DNA of 12,674 nucleotides from Thermaceae bacterium (GTDB lineage: Bacteria > Deinococcota > Deinococci > Deinococcales > Marinithermaceae). Shown here piece by piece: positions 6,341-12,674 of the stretch; the stretch's first letter is position 1; the number at the start of each line of letters is the position of its first letter. Position numbers and translations under genes: made by a program. The stretch lies in the NCBI GenBank assembly GCA_026989475.1, contig JALSJG010000201.1, forward strand, positions 1 to 12,674, given 5' to 3'. A model generated the notes under the pieces. It had not been told where the DNA came from. It searched no databases and was given only the letters and a program-made list of their open reading frames with translations.

Positions 6341-8968
6341 CTAGTTCCCCGGCACCTGCCGCCAGAATCCAGGGGTCCCGGCTTCCACCTCCCCGAGGTC
6401 GGCGTCCCACTTACCCTCTACGAAACGGGGGAAACCCGGGGGCGCGAGGCCTTCGAGCATGCGGCGGTCGTAGGTGAGCGCCGAGCGGTAACCGAGCAGC
6501 TTGTCCTCACCGCCGCAGTCTCTTCTCCAGTTGAGCGGCCCGATTTTCTTCTGAATCAAACCCCCGAGCAGCTTGAACCGCCCGAGCTCACCGCGGAAGC
6601 AGTGCTGCACGTGGCGGGTTTGGATTTCCCCGTCGTAGGCCATCAAGACCGCGTGAACGGTGAGGTCCGCCCCTTCGTTCGCCCACACTCCCTGTGGATT
6701 CAGGTGAATGTTCCTTCCGTAGATGCCGAGGAGGTTCGGGGCGGGGTCCTTGTAATCCTTCTCCGTGCAGCGGTCGACGACCTCGTCGGTGTCGCCATCC
6801 CCGTCCGCATCCGCGGTGTCCCGGTGCGGGGTCTTGGTACAGGCGGGCTTGGCGTAGGCTAGATCGCCGGTGATGTGGAAGTCCTTGGGAGAAGCGAGGC
6901 TGATCTGGGCGAACTCGGCGATCGCGGGGATCGGGGGGTCGGCGGGATCCGCTTTCGGCGGTCCGCTGACGAAGAAGTCGTCGATCTCGGTGAAAATGAT
7001 GCCGTTAAAGGGCCCGCTGGTGTATTGCACCGGGGTAACCGGTCCCTTTTTACTCGCGACCTTGATGTGCGGGTCGCTCTCGGAGTAGCGGAACTCGATG
7101 TATTCGGTTTCGGTTTCGATCTTATAGCGGTCGCGGGCGATGAAGCAGGTGTAGATGCAAGTACACCCACTCTTGCAAGCAGGCTTGGGTTTTCCGCTAC
7201 AGGCGGCTCCGGTGGGGTCGGCCCAGGGGCTCTGCGCCCGGAGTTTCGCAAACCCGCTAATGGGAAAGAGGATCCGGTAGCCGTACTTCCAGAGCTCGGG
7301 GACCGGGAGCGGGCGTTCGACTCCGCCCCCTCCACCGCCCGGAGTGCCCGGGGGTGAGGGTGATGGAGTCCCCGGGGGTGTGGGTGTGGGGCAGGTTTCC
7401 TTGCTCTTGAACCATCCTGCGGGCTTGGTCTTCACGTACTTCCAGCCCTTGACCTTGGTGAGGTAGATCCGGATCACCTGCTCGTCCCCCTTGGCCTCGA
7501 GCAGGATGCGGTTTCGGCCTCCGCCGGTGAGGTATTTGCCCACGCAGGCCGTGGGGGGCGGATCTCCGGCCTTGACCCATCGCGCGCTAGGCGTACTGCA
7601 AAACTCGGCGGGATCGATGTAGATCCCATCGCTCAGCGCCTGGGCGCGGAAACTATCGATGGCATCGGAGCCGGGCAGCTTGATCTCGGCCCGGTCCCAG
7701 TTCACGTCGCGCTTGTACTCCCAGGGGGGATCGGGCTGACCGTCCCCGTCCGCGTCTACGTGCTCGCAAAGTTCCTCCTTCTTGGTAACCGGGTCGTAGC
7801 AGATGGGTTTTCCAAGCGCGTCGGTGGCGATGGCGAACTCCGGGGAACTTTCCACCAGGTTCCACCAGTGTTCCCCGTCGACGCCGGGGGGCGGGGTCTC
7901 GTAGCCACTCGTTCCCGCCAGGGTTTCTCGCCAGTACGCGCGGATCCCCGTGCCGTGACGGGAGGGACCGGCGCTCGACACGGGCCCGCCGAACCAGGGC
8001 CGGCTTCCCCGTTCGAAGGCCAGGTAGTCGTTCGCGTGGACCGGCCCGTCGATCACCGTCTTGTCGGTAAAGACGATCATGTTCTTGCCGGAGAGGGCCT
8101 TTTGCTGATCGAAGAAGAAGGCGAACCAAGCGTAGCTCGGGGACTTGAGCACGAGGCTGAGCCTGGACTCTCCCTCGTTACCGATCTGAATCGCCCGCCT
8201 CGCGAGCAGGTTGCCGCTTGAGTCGAGCACCTCACCGATGGAAACAAGCTGCTCTTTACCGGTGAGCGAGCCGAAGAGGAGTTCGATCTCGCCCTTCCCG
8301 ATTGTGAGTTGGATGGGCACGATTCCCGCGCGGCTATCGGTGGCGATGCGGTAGCGCACGGTGACCTCGGGGGTCGATTCGATTACCCGTTGCAGGTTCG
8401 CCTGGGTTCCTCGCAGGATCTGCCCCCAGTACCGGAAGACCTTTTCCTGGTATAGGGTGGTGCTGTCGCTTGGGTTCACCGTGCCCTGGGCTTCGTACAC
8501 GCTCCGGTCGATGTAGTCGAGGAAGAAGACCATCCAGCGTTTTCCGAGCTGGGCGTCGGTGATCGTTTTGTCCTCGATTTGCTTTTTTAGGGTGGCGAGC
8601 TTGGGCGTGCAGGTGAAGCTCGACTTGCCTCGGATGGCCTTCTTGAGTTTTTTGAGCGTGCTCGCACCGGGGCTCGTGGTGCCGTAGCAAAGGGCGGCGA
8701 GCCGGGTGGCCAGCTTGTCGACCGCCGGATCTCCGGCGCTGAGATCCACGCGCGTTTTGGTAAGCAGCTCACCGAAGGCGGCGAGGATCGCAATGCTTTG
8801 CTCGGCTCCCGACTCGGCCGCGAACTGCGCTTTGAGCTCGATCGACTTGTTACCCGCCACCTTGCGGTTGGAAAGCGAGAAGGAGCCCACGACCGCAATC
8901 AGCACCACGAGCAGCGCAACCGCCGCAATCAAAGTGATGATTAATGCGACCCCACGCGAGTTCCTCAT
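6341..8968 (-). CDS. Large PilX/GspK-like minor pilin with cysteine-rich body and DxDxDG loops
   Basis: An 875-residue protein, much larger than ordinary PilX (about 150-200). Its N-terminus MRNSRG then VALIITLIAAVALLVVLIAV is a PilX-type prepilin leader and helix. Mature position 5 is Ile instead of Glu, as in GspK/PilX tip pilins that cap the fibre. FAAESGAEQSIAI (about 49-61) is the usual PilX continuation. Further on are a DGPVHAND segment (about 307-314); a DADGDG loop at about 405-410 and a second at about 720-725, each flanked by cysteines and resembling calcium-binding loops; a Pro/Thr/Ser linker plus six glycines (about 528-549); and a Cys cluster CSGKPKPACKSGCTCIYTC (590-608). Cysteines total 16. 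Likely a pilus-tip adhesin or DNA-binding protein, comparable in role to Thermus ComZ, by inference. The ATG at 8968 has GGAGG 6 nt upstream. First gene of the block. Confidence 0.85.
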   Translation of the reverse strand: MRNSRGVALIITLIAAVALLVVLIAVVGSFSLSNRKVAGNKSIELKAQFAAESGAEQSIAILAAFGELLTKTRVDLSAGDPAVDKLATRLAALCYGTTSPGASTLKKLKKAIRGKSSFTCTPKLATLKKQIEDKTITDAQLGKRWMVFFLDYIDRSVYEAQGTVNPSDSTTLYQEKVFRYWGQILRGTQANLQRVIESTPEVTVRYRIATDSRAGIVPIQLTIGKGEIELLFGSLTGKEQLVSIGEVLDSSGNLLARRAIQIGNEGESRLSLVLKSPSYAWFAFFFDQQKALSGKNMIVFTDKTVIDGPVHANDYLAFERGSRPWFGGPVSSAGPSRHGTGIRAYWRETLAGTSGYETPPPGVDGEHWWNLVESSPEFAIATDALGKPICYDPVTKKEELCEHVDADGDGQPDPPWEYKRDVNWDRAEIKLPGSDAIDSFRAQALSDGIYIDPAEFCSTPSARWVKAGDPPPTACVGKYLTGGGRNRILLEAKGDEQVIRIYLTKVKGWKYVKTKPAGWFKSKETCPTPTPPGTPSPSPPGTPGGGGGGVERPLPVPELWKYGYRILFPISGFAKLRAQSPWADPTGAACSGKPKPACKSGCTCIYTCFIARDRYKIETETEYIEFRYSESDPHIKVASKKGPVTPVQYTSGPFNGIIFTEIDDFFVSGPPKADPADPPIPAIAEFAQISLASPKDFHITGDLAYAKPACTKTPHRDTADADGDGDTDEVVDRCTEKDYKDPAPNLLGIYGRNIHLNPQGVWANEGADLTVHAVLMAYDGEIQTRHVQHCFRGELGRFKLLGGLIQKKIGPLNWRRDCGGEDKLLGYRSALTYDRRMLEGLAPPGFPRFVEGKWDADLGEVEAGTPGFWRQVPGN
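7341..7388 (-). repeat. Tandem duplication of a 24-bp unit encoding the Pro-rich linker
   Basis: Two adjacent 24-bp copies (7341-7364 and 7365-7388) match at 20 of 24 positions and share CCCGGGGGTG. In the coding frame they give repeats around PPGTP with Thr/Ser-Pro between, followed by a run of six Gly. The duplication has lengthened a flexible linker in the large pilin. The plus strand is rich in G runs here and could form a G-quadruplex. Confidence 0.7.
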
Positions 8969-8974
8969 TCTAAA

Positions 8975-8979
8975 CCTCC
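8975..8979 (-). promoter_or_regulatory. Strong Shine-Dalgarno deciding the start of the large pilin
   Basis: GGAGG on the minus strand, with TTTAGA (6 nt) between it and the ATG at 8968. This selects that ATG over the in-frame GTG at 8989, which would place the ribosome binding site inside the coding region. It is the best Shine-Dalgarno in the window, so the first gene of the pilin block appears leadered, unlike mutS and the phosphatase gene. Confidence 0.8.
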
Positions 8980-8992
8980 GGATCCGCACCCC

Positions 8993-9009
8993 ACTCTAAC
9001 ATTTAGAGT
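8993..9009. promoter_or_regulatory. Perfect 7-bp inverted repeat upstream of the pilin block
   Basis: ACTCTAA-CAT-TTAGAGT: two perfect 7-bp arms around a 3-bp centre, starting 25 nt upstream of the large-pilin ATG and 8 nt beyond the terminator T-run. It is AT-rich in a GC-rich genome. Both arms contain TANNNT-type sequences (TAGACT, TAGAGT) on the minus strand, so it lies where a -10 region would be expected. It may be an operator for a dimeric regulator or part of the promoter. No protein is assigned. Confidence 0.45.
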
Positions 9010-9016
9010 CTACTCG

Positions 9017-9037
9017 AAAAACCCCCAAATGGGGGGT
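9017..9037 (-). terminator. Intrinsic terminator downstream of the inositol monophosphatase-family gene
   Basis: On the minus strand ACCCCC (9037..9032), loop CATTT, GGGGGT (9026..9021), with the T-run TTTTT at 9021..9017 overlapping the last stem base. The six-pair stem followed by T's lies 40 nt past the phosphatase stop and ends just before the pilin-block control region, separating the two transcription units. Confidence 0.75.
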
Positions 9038-9076
9038 GCACCTGAACCAGGCGGGCCCAAAGAAGTGGGGCGGGGT

Positions 9077-9862
9077 TTACGGTATTCCGGAAAGCTCCCT
9101 GAGCAGCGGTTCGTGAATCGAACCGTTGGAAGCGAGGATGAAAGGCTTCTCAAGGGAAAACGGGTGACCTTTAAGGTCGGTGACCCTTCCCCCCGCTTCT
9201 TCGACGAGGAGTACACCGGCGGCGACGTCCCAGGGGTTGAGCTTCATCTCCCAAAAGCCGTCGATCCGGCCGGCGGCGACGTAGGCGAGGTCGAGGGCGG
9301 CGGCCCCGGGACGGCGGACGGGGATTCCGAGGGAGATCACCCGCCGGAAGTACTCGACCGCTTCGGGGACCCGCTCGACGTCGTAGGGGAACCCGGTGGC
9401 GAGCAGGCTCCTTTTGAGTTCCTGGGTTTCGGAAACCCGAATGCGGGTACCGTTTAGGTAGGCGCCGCCGCCGCGGACGGCGGTGAAGAGCTCGTCGTGG
9501 GCGGAGTCGAGTACCACCCCCACAAGGACCTCGTCTCCCCGGGCCAGGGCGACGCTGACCGCGTACATGGGAAAGCGGTGGGCGAAGTTCACGGTGCCGT
9601 CCAAGGGGTCCACGATCCAGCGGTATTCTCCCTGGCCGCTTTCCCCCTCTTCCTCACCTAAAAACGCGAAGTCGGGGTGGCGCCTTGCGAGAAAGTCTCG
9701 GATCGCGGACTCGGCCTCGCGGTCGGCTTCGGTGACCAGGTCCGAAAGCACGGTCTTGCTCTCGGCGGTAAAGCCTCTCGCCTGGTAGTATCGGTGAATC
9801 CCTTGAGCCAGGCGGGCTGCGGCGATCGCGTCTTCCAGGAGGGCATCCAGGTCCGGAGCCAT
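9077..9862 (-). CDS. Inositol monophosphatase family protein
   Basis: A 261-residue Mg2+-dependent, lithium-sensitive-type sugar/inositol phosphatase fold (IMPase/SuhB family). Visible metal and catalytic motifs: SDLVTEADREAE (40-51); GEEEGESG (69-76) supplying the metal-binding Glu; DPLDGTVNF (85-93), the core WxxDPxDGTxNF signature, here preceded by RWIV; and NPWDVAAGVLLVEEAGG (209-225) with the third metal Asp212. Length is standard. Substrate is not determinable from sequence. In hyperthermophiles relatives act on myo-inositol-1-phosphate (compatible-solute synthesis) or fructose-1,6-bisphosphate; bacterial SuhB can also bind ribosomal antitermination complexes. It is monocistronic, with the terminator at 9017-9037, and diverges from mutS. 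The ATG at 9862 is preceded at 6 nt by TATATT and lacks a convincing ribosome binding site, pointing to a leaderless mRNA. Confidence 0.93.
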   Translation of the reverse strand: MAPDLDALLEDAIAAARLAQGIHRYYQARGFTAESKTVLSDLVTEADREAESAIRDFLARRHPDFAFLGEEEGESGQGEYRWIVDPLDGTVNFAHRFPMYAVSVALARGDEVLVGVVLDSAHDELFTAVRGGGAYLNGTRIRVSETQELKRSLLATGFPYDVERVPEAVEYFRRVISLGIPVRRPGAAALDLAYVAAGRIDGFWEMKLNPWDVAAGVLLVEEAGGRVTDLKGHPFSLEKPFILASNGSIHEPLLRELSGIP

Positions 9863-9868
9863 GCCCCG

Positions 9869-9874
9869 AATATA
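9869..9874 (-). promoter_or_regulatory. -10 box of a leaderless promoter for the phosphatase gene
   Basis: The minus strand reads TATATT (5 of 6 to TATAAT), then CGGGGC (6 nt), then ATG at 9862. Its expected -35 position (about 9892-9897) overlaps the mutS -10 box. No TTGACA-like hexamer is evident there. Confidence 0.6.
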
Positions 9875-9887
9875 CGCTTTTTTTCGT

Positions 9888-9893
9888 TATGAT
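9888..9893 (+). promoter_or_regulatory. -10 box of a leaderless promoter for mutS
   Basis: TATGAT (5 of 6 to TATAAT) followed by GGGCGT (6 nt) and the mutS ATG at 9900. The spacing is identical to that of the divergent phosphatase promoter. The expected -35 position (about 9865-9870) overlaps the divergent -10 box and shows no consensus. There is no Shine-Dalgarno before the ATG. Confidence 0.6.
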
Positions 9894-9899
9894 GGGCGT

Positions 9900-12416
9900 A
9901 TGAGGCTGAAAGGGGAGGGGAAGGGTCCGCTCCCGCCGATGCTCAAGCAGTACGTGGAGCTCAGGGACGCGTACCCCGATTACCTGCTCCTCTTTCAAGT
10001 GGGGGATTTTTACGAGACTTTCGGGGAGGACGCCGAGCGGCTCGCCCGCGCTCTGGGGATCGCGCTTACCCACAAGACCTCGAAGGACTTCACCACTCCG
10101 ATGGCCGGAATCCCCATCAAGAGCGCGGAAGCCTACATCGAGCGACTTCTGGCGCAGGGTTTTCGGGTGGCGGTGGCCGACCAGGTGGAGGATCCCGCGA
10201 GCGCCGACGGCCTGGTGCGACGGGAGGTCACCCAGCTCATCACCCCGGGGACGGTGGTGGAGGAGCGCCTCCTTCGCCCCGACGCCAACTACCTGGCGGC
10301 GATCGCCGGGGAGGACGGCTACGGGCTCGCTCTTTTGGACCTTTCCACCGGAGATTTCAAGGGGGCGGTCTTCTACGGGCGCTCGGCGCTCCTCGACGAG
10401 CTCGCCCGTTACCGGCCAAGCGAGCTGCTCTTAGCGCCGGAGCTTTACGAGAACGCGGCCTTTCGGGCCCAGATCGCCGAGCGGCACCCGGTGATGCTAT
10501 CCCGGATGGGGTTTGGCGAAGACGAGGTCCGGGGCGTTCTCGAAGCGCAGTTCGGGCGCCTGCCCCCGGGACTCGATCATCCCGCGCTCCTGCGCGCCGC
10601 CGGCGCCGCGCTTCGTTACGCCGCCGAGACCCAGCGCGGGCGCATGGCCCAGGTGCGCCGCTTTCTCCGCTACGATCCCGGGGCCTCGCTGCAGCTGGAC
10701 GCGGGGGCGCTCGCTACCCTGGAGGTTTTCGAGCCGGCGATCGGGGACGACGAGCAAAAGACCCTCTTCGGGGTTTTGAACCGGACGAGAACCGCCCCGG
10801 GTCGGCGGATGCTCCGGGAGTGGCTCCTGCGGCCGCTCCGGGACGCGGCGCTGCTCTCCGCCCGGCTCGACGCGGTGGAAGCCTTGGTCAGGGACGGGGA
10901 GCGAAGGGGCGCGCTCCGGCGGGCGCTTTTCCGGATCCACGACCTCGAGCGCCTGGCCTCGCGTCTCGCGGCCGGGAGGGCGAACGCCCGGGACCTGGTG
11001 GCGCTCGCGCGGAGCCTGGAGCGGGTGCCCGAGATCAAGAAGGCCCTTGAGCCCGTGTCCGCTCTCGCCGGTCTCGTCCAGCGGATGCCCGAGCTCGACG
11101 AGGTGCGGGAGGCGATCCGGGCGGCGTTGGTGGAAGAGCCTCCCGCCAAGCTCACCGAGGGGGGGTTGATCCAGGACGGCTACGACGCCGAGCTGGATCG
11201 GCTAAGGCGGCAGGCGGAGGAAGGGAGGGCCTGGATCGCGGCGCTCGAGGGGCGGCTCCGGGAGGAAGCGGGGATCCCCACCCTCAAGGTGGGCTATAAC
11301 GCGGTGTTTGGCTACTACCTCGAGGTAACCCGGCCCTACTACGACCGGGTACCTGCCGATTGGCGGCCGATCCAGACGCTCAAGGACCGCCAGCGCTACA
11401 CCCGGGCCGACCTCAAGGAGAAGGAACGGGAGATCCTGCGCGCCGAGGAGGCGGCGAAGAGGCGCGAGGTGGAGGTTTTCCAGAATCTCAGGGAGGAGGT
11501 CGCCCGTCGCTTCGAGGCGGTGCGGGAGCTGGCGCTCGCACTCGCCGAGCTCGACGTGTACGCGGCGTTCGCCGAGCTCGCCGCCGAGGCCGGGTATGTG
11601 CGGCCGCAGTTCGTGGAGGGCCGCGTCTGGATCGAGCAGGGGCGGCACCCGGTGGTGGAGCGCACCCGTGCCTTCGTGGCCAACGACCTCGAGCTCGGCC
11701 CCGAGCGGCGGATGATCATCCTCACCGGCCCCAACATGAGCGGGAAGTCCACCTACCTGCGGCAGACCGCGCTCATCGCCCTGCTCGCCCAGGTGGGTAG
11801 CTTCGTGCCCGCCAAGCGAGCGGAGCTTCCCCTCTTCGATCGTATCTTCACCCGGATCGGGGCCGCCGACGACATCGCCGGCGGGCGGAGCACCTTCATG
11901 GTGGAGATGGAGGAGCTCGCCGCGATTCTCTCCGGAGCCACCGAGAAGAGCCTGGTCCTGCTCGACGAGGTGGGGCGGGGAACCTCGAGCGCCGACGGCC
12001 TCGCGATCGCCTGGGCGAGCCTCGAGCGGCTTTCCGAGATCGGCGCCTATACCCTCTTCGCGACCCACTACTTCGAGCTCACCCAGCTCGCCGAGCGCCT
12101 GCCCCGGGCGGAGAACTTCCACGTCGCCGCCCGGGAGGAGGAGGACGGGCTTGTCTTCTTCCACCAGGTGCGGCCCGGGCCCTCCTCCAAGTCCTACGGG
12201 CTCGAGGTGGCCCGGCTCGCCGGCGTGCCGCCCCAGGTGGTGGCCCGGGCAGAGGCGATTTTGGCGGGGCTTTCCGCCCGCGGAAGCGAGGCCGAGCGGG
12301 AGGTGCTCGAGCGCCTCGTTTCCGCCGACTTGAACCGGCTTTCCCCCCTGGAGGCGCTGCTTTTGCTTAAAGAGCTCAAAGAGCGGCTCCTTTCGCTCGA
12401 GGGCGTGCGTTCATGA
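9900..12416 (+). CDS. mutS: DNA mismatch repair protein MutS
   Basis: An 838-residue MutS, close to Thermus MutS in sequence and length (about 811-819). It recognises mismatches and small loops in DNA as a dimer and recruits MutL. Seen in order: mismatch-binding domain I with GDFYE (Phe37, Glu39), the stacking Phe and hydrogen-bonding Glu; THKTSKDFTTPMAGIP (about 57-72); the connector; lever and clamp with GIPTLKVGYNAVFGYYLEVT (about 458-477) and QTLKDRQRYT; and the ABC-type ATPase with Walker A GPNMSGKST (about 610-618), the STFMVEME region, Walker B LVLLDE (Asp689), GRGTSSADG, and ATHYFEL. The start at 9900 gives MRLKGEGKGPLPP, aligning with Thermus. The frame is open 13 codons further to an ATG at 9861, but that runs through the promoter. 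The stop overlaps mutL as ATGA. Confidence 0.98.
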   Translation: MRLKGEGKGPLPPMLKQYVELRDAYPDYLLLFQVGDFYETFGEDAERLARALGIALTHKTSKDFTTPMAGIPIKSAEAYIERLLAQGFRVAVADQVEDPASADGLVRREVTQLITPGTVVEERLLRPDANYLAAIAGEDGYGLALLDLSTGDFKGAVFYGRSALLDELARYRPSELLLAPELYENAAFRAQIAERHPVMLSRMGFGEDEVRGVLEAQFGRLPPGLDHPALLRAAGAALRYAAETQRGRMAQVRRFLRYDPGASLQLDAGALATLEVFEPAIGDDEQKTLFGVLNRTRTAPGRRMLREWLLRPLRDAALLSARLDAVEALVRDGERRGALRRALFRIHDLERLASRLAAGRANARDLVALARSLERVPEIKKALEPVSALAGLVQRMPELDEVREAIRAALVEEPPAKLTEGGLIQDGYDAELDRLRRQAEEGRAWIAALEGRLREEAGIPTLKVGYNAVFGYYLEVTRPYYDRVPADWRPIQTLKDRQRYTRADLKEKEREILRAEEAAKRREVEVFQNLREEVARRFEAVRELALALAELDVYAAFAELAAEAGYVRPQFVEGRVWIEQGRHPVVERTRAFVANDLELGPERRMIILTGPNMSGKSTYLRQTALIALLAQVGSFVPAKRAELPLFDRIFTRIGAADDIAGGRSTFMVEMEELAAILSGATEKSLVLLDEVGRGTSSADGLAIAWASLERLSEIGAYTLFATHYFELTQLAERLPRAENFHVAAREEEDGLVFFHQVRPGPSSKSYGLEVARLAGVPPQVVARAEAILAGLSARGSEAEREVLERLVSADLNRLSPLEALLLLKELKERLLSLEGVRS

Positions 12417-12674
12417 TCCGGAAGCTTCCGGAAGAACTGGTTCGCGCCATCGCCGCCGGCGAGGTCGTCACCCGCCCCGAGGACGCGGTCAAGGAGCTCA
12501 TCGAGAATGCCCTCGACGCCGGGGCGAGTGAGCTCGAGGTGGTGCTCGAGGAAGGAGGGATCCGGCGGATTCTGGTTCGCGACGACGGCGCCGGAATTCC
12601 GAAGGAGGAGCTGCCGCTTGCCCTCGAGCGCCACGCCACCTCCAAGCTCGAGCGGCTCGATCGGATCGAGAGCC
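12413..12674 (+). CDS. mutL: DNA mismatch repair protein MutL, N-terminal part (cut by window edge)
   Basis: The first 87 codons of MutL, a GHKL-family ATPase that couples MutS-bound mismatches to downstream nicking and excision. Visible: LPEELVRAIAAGEVVTRPED (5-24), ending in the usual AAGEVV motif; KELIENALDAGA (27-38) with the catalytic Glu and Mg2+-binding Asn; RDDGAGI (about 56-62), the ATP-binding DxGxG; and HATSKL (about 74-79). The ATG overlaps the mutS TGA by 4 nt, so the two are cotranscribed and translationally coupled. The C-terminal dimerisation/endonuclease region lies outside the window, so presence of the metal-binding nuclease motif cannot be judged. Confidence 0.97.
   Translation, partial: MIRKLPEELVRAIAAGEVVTRPEDAVKELIENALDAGASELEVVLEEGGIRRILVRDDGAGIPKEELPLALERHATSKLERLDRIES
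12417..12432. repeat. 16-bp perfect palindrome at the start of mutL
   Basis: TCCGGAAGCTTCCGGA reads identically on both strands and begins 2 nt after the mutL ATG. It codes IRKLPE as part of the normal N-terminus. In mRNA it could only pair as a tight hairpin or between two molecules; in DNA it could bind a dimeric protein. Confidence 0.6.

Noticed and set aside
8969..8989. Upstream in-frame GTG start for the large pilin
   Set aside because: The GGAGG ribosome binding site lies inside that extension and is correctly spaced only for the ATG at 8968, which also gives the normal short prepilin leader.
9029..9457. 142-codon plus-strand open frame opposite the phosphatase gene
   Set aside because: Gly/Asp/Pro-rich shadow of the real gene, crossing its terminator and stop region; no motif, and no start signal.
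9861..9899. Upstream in-frame ATG giving a 13-residue longer MutS
   Set aside because: These codons cover the predicted promoter and -10 box, and Thermus MutS aligns from the ATG at 9900.
11202..12164. 320-codon open frame antisense to mutS
   Set aside because: Acidic/Pro/Leu/Gly-rich composition typical of the complement of GC-biased coding sequence; it lies entirely opposite the conserved MutS clamp and ATPase domains and matches no family.

Overview
The window reads as a chromosomal segment of a GC-rich thermophile of the Deinococcus-Thermus group, most likely a Thermaceae outside Thermus itself (an Oceanithermus- or Marinithermus-like lineage). The evidence is the close match of MutS and TrmI to the Thermus proteins I remember, strongly GC-biased third codon positions, very tight gene packing, and TANNNT -10 boxes placed 6-7 nt before several start codons, as expected for leaderless mRNAs in this phylum. 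The genus is inference.

Layout. 1-26 (minus): possible first codons of a gene downstream of rqcH. 38-1567 (minus): rqcH (NFACT family, ribosome rescue by alanine tailing). 1589-2654 (plus): a heavily frameshifted MFS transporter pseudogene. 2502-8968 (minus): a compact seven-gene block. Read in transcription order it encodes a very large PilX/GspK-like tip pilin, a GspH-like, a PilV-like and a PilW-like minor pilin, a PII-like cyclic-di-AMP receptor, a secreted DsbA-like thiol oxidoreductase, and the tRNA m1A58 methyltransferase TrmI. TrmI has lost its usual stop and reads about 44 codons antisense into the transporter pseudogene. 9017-9037: intrinsic terminator of the next gene. 9077-9862 (minus): inositol monophosphatase family. 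9900-12416 and 12413-12674 (plus): mutS and the start of mutL, overlapping by ATGA.

How it fits together. The four pilin genes form a minor-pilin set of the kind that primes and caps a type IV pilus used for DNA uptake, twitching and adhesion. All four have an even number of cysteines (16, 2, 2, 4), and a secreted CPYC oxidoreductase lies two genes downstream. This suggests an oxidative-folding module for disulfide-rich pilus tips. A c-di-AMP receptor between them may tie the module to nucleotide signalling. The receptor and oxidoreductase genes each appear to have their own leaderless promoter whose -10 box contains the stop codon of the preceding gene. On the repair side, mutS and the phosphatase gene are divergent from a 37-bp spacer in which the two predicted promoters overlap, so their transcription may be mutually exclusive.

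I saw no tRNA, rRNA, CRISPR array, insertion sequence or phage gene. The only stretch over 300 bases without an intact gene is 1568-2501, which holds the pseudogene.
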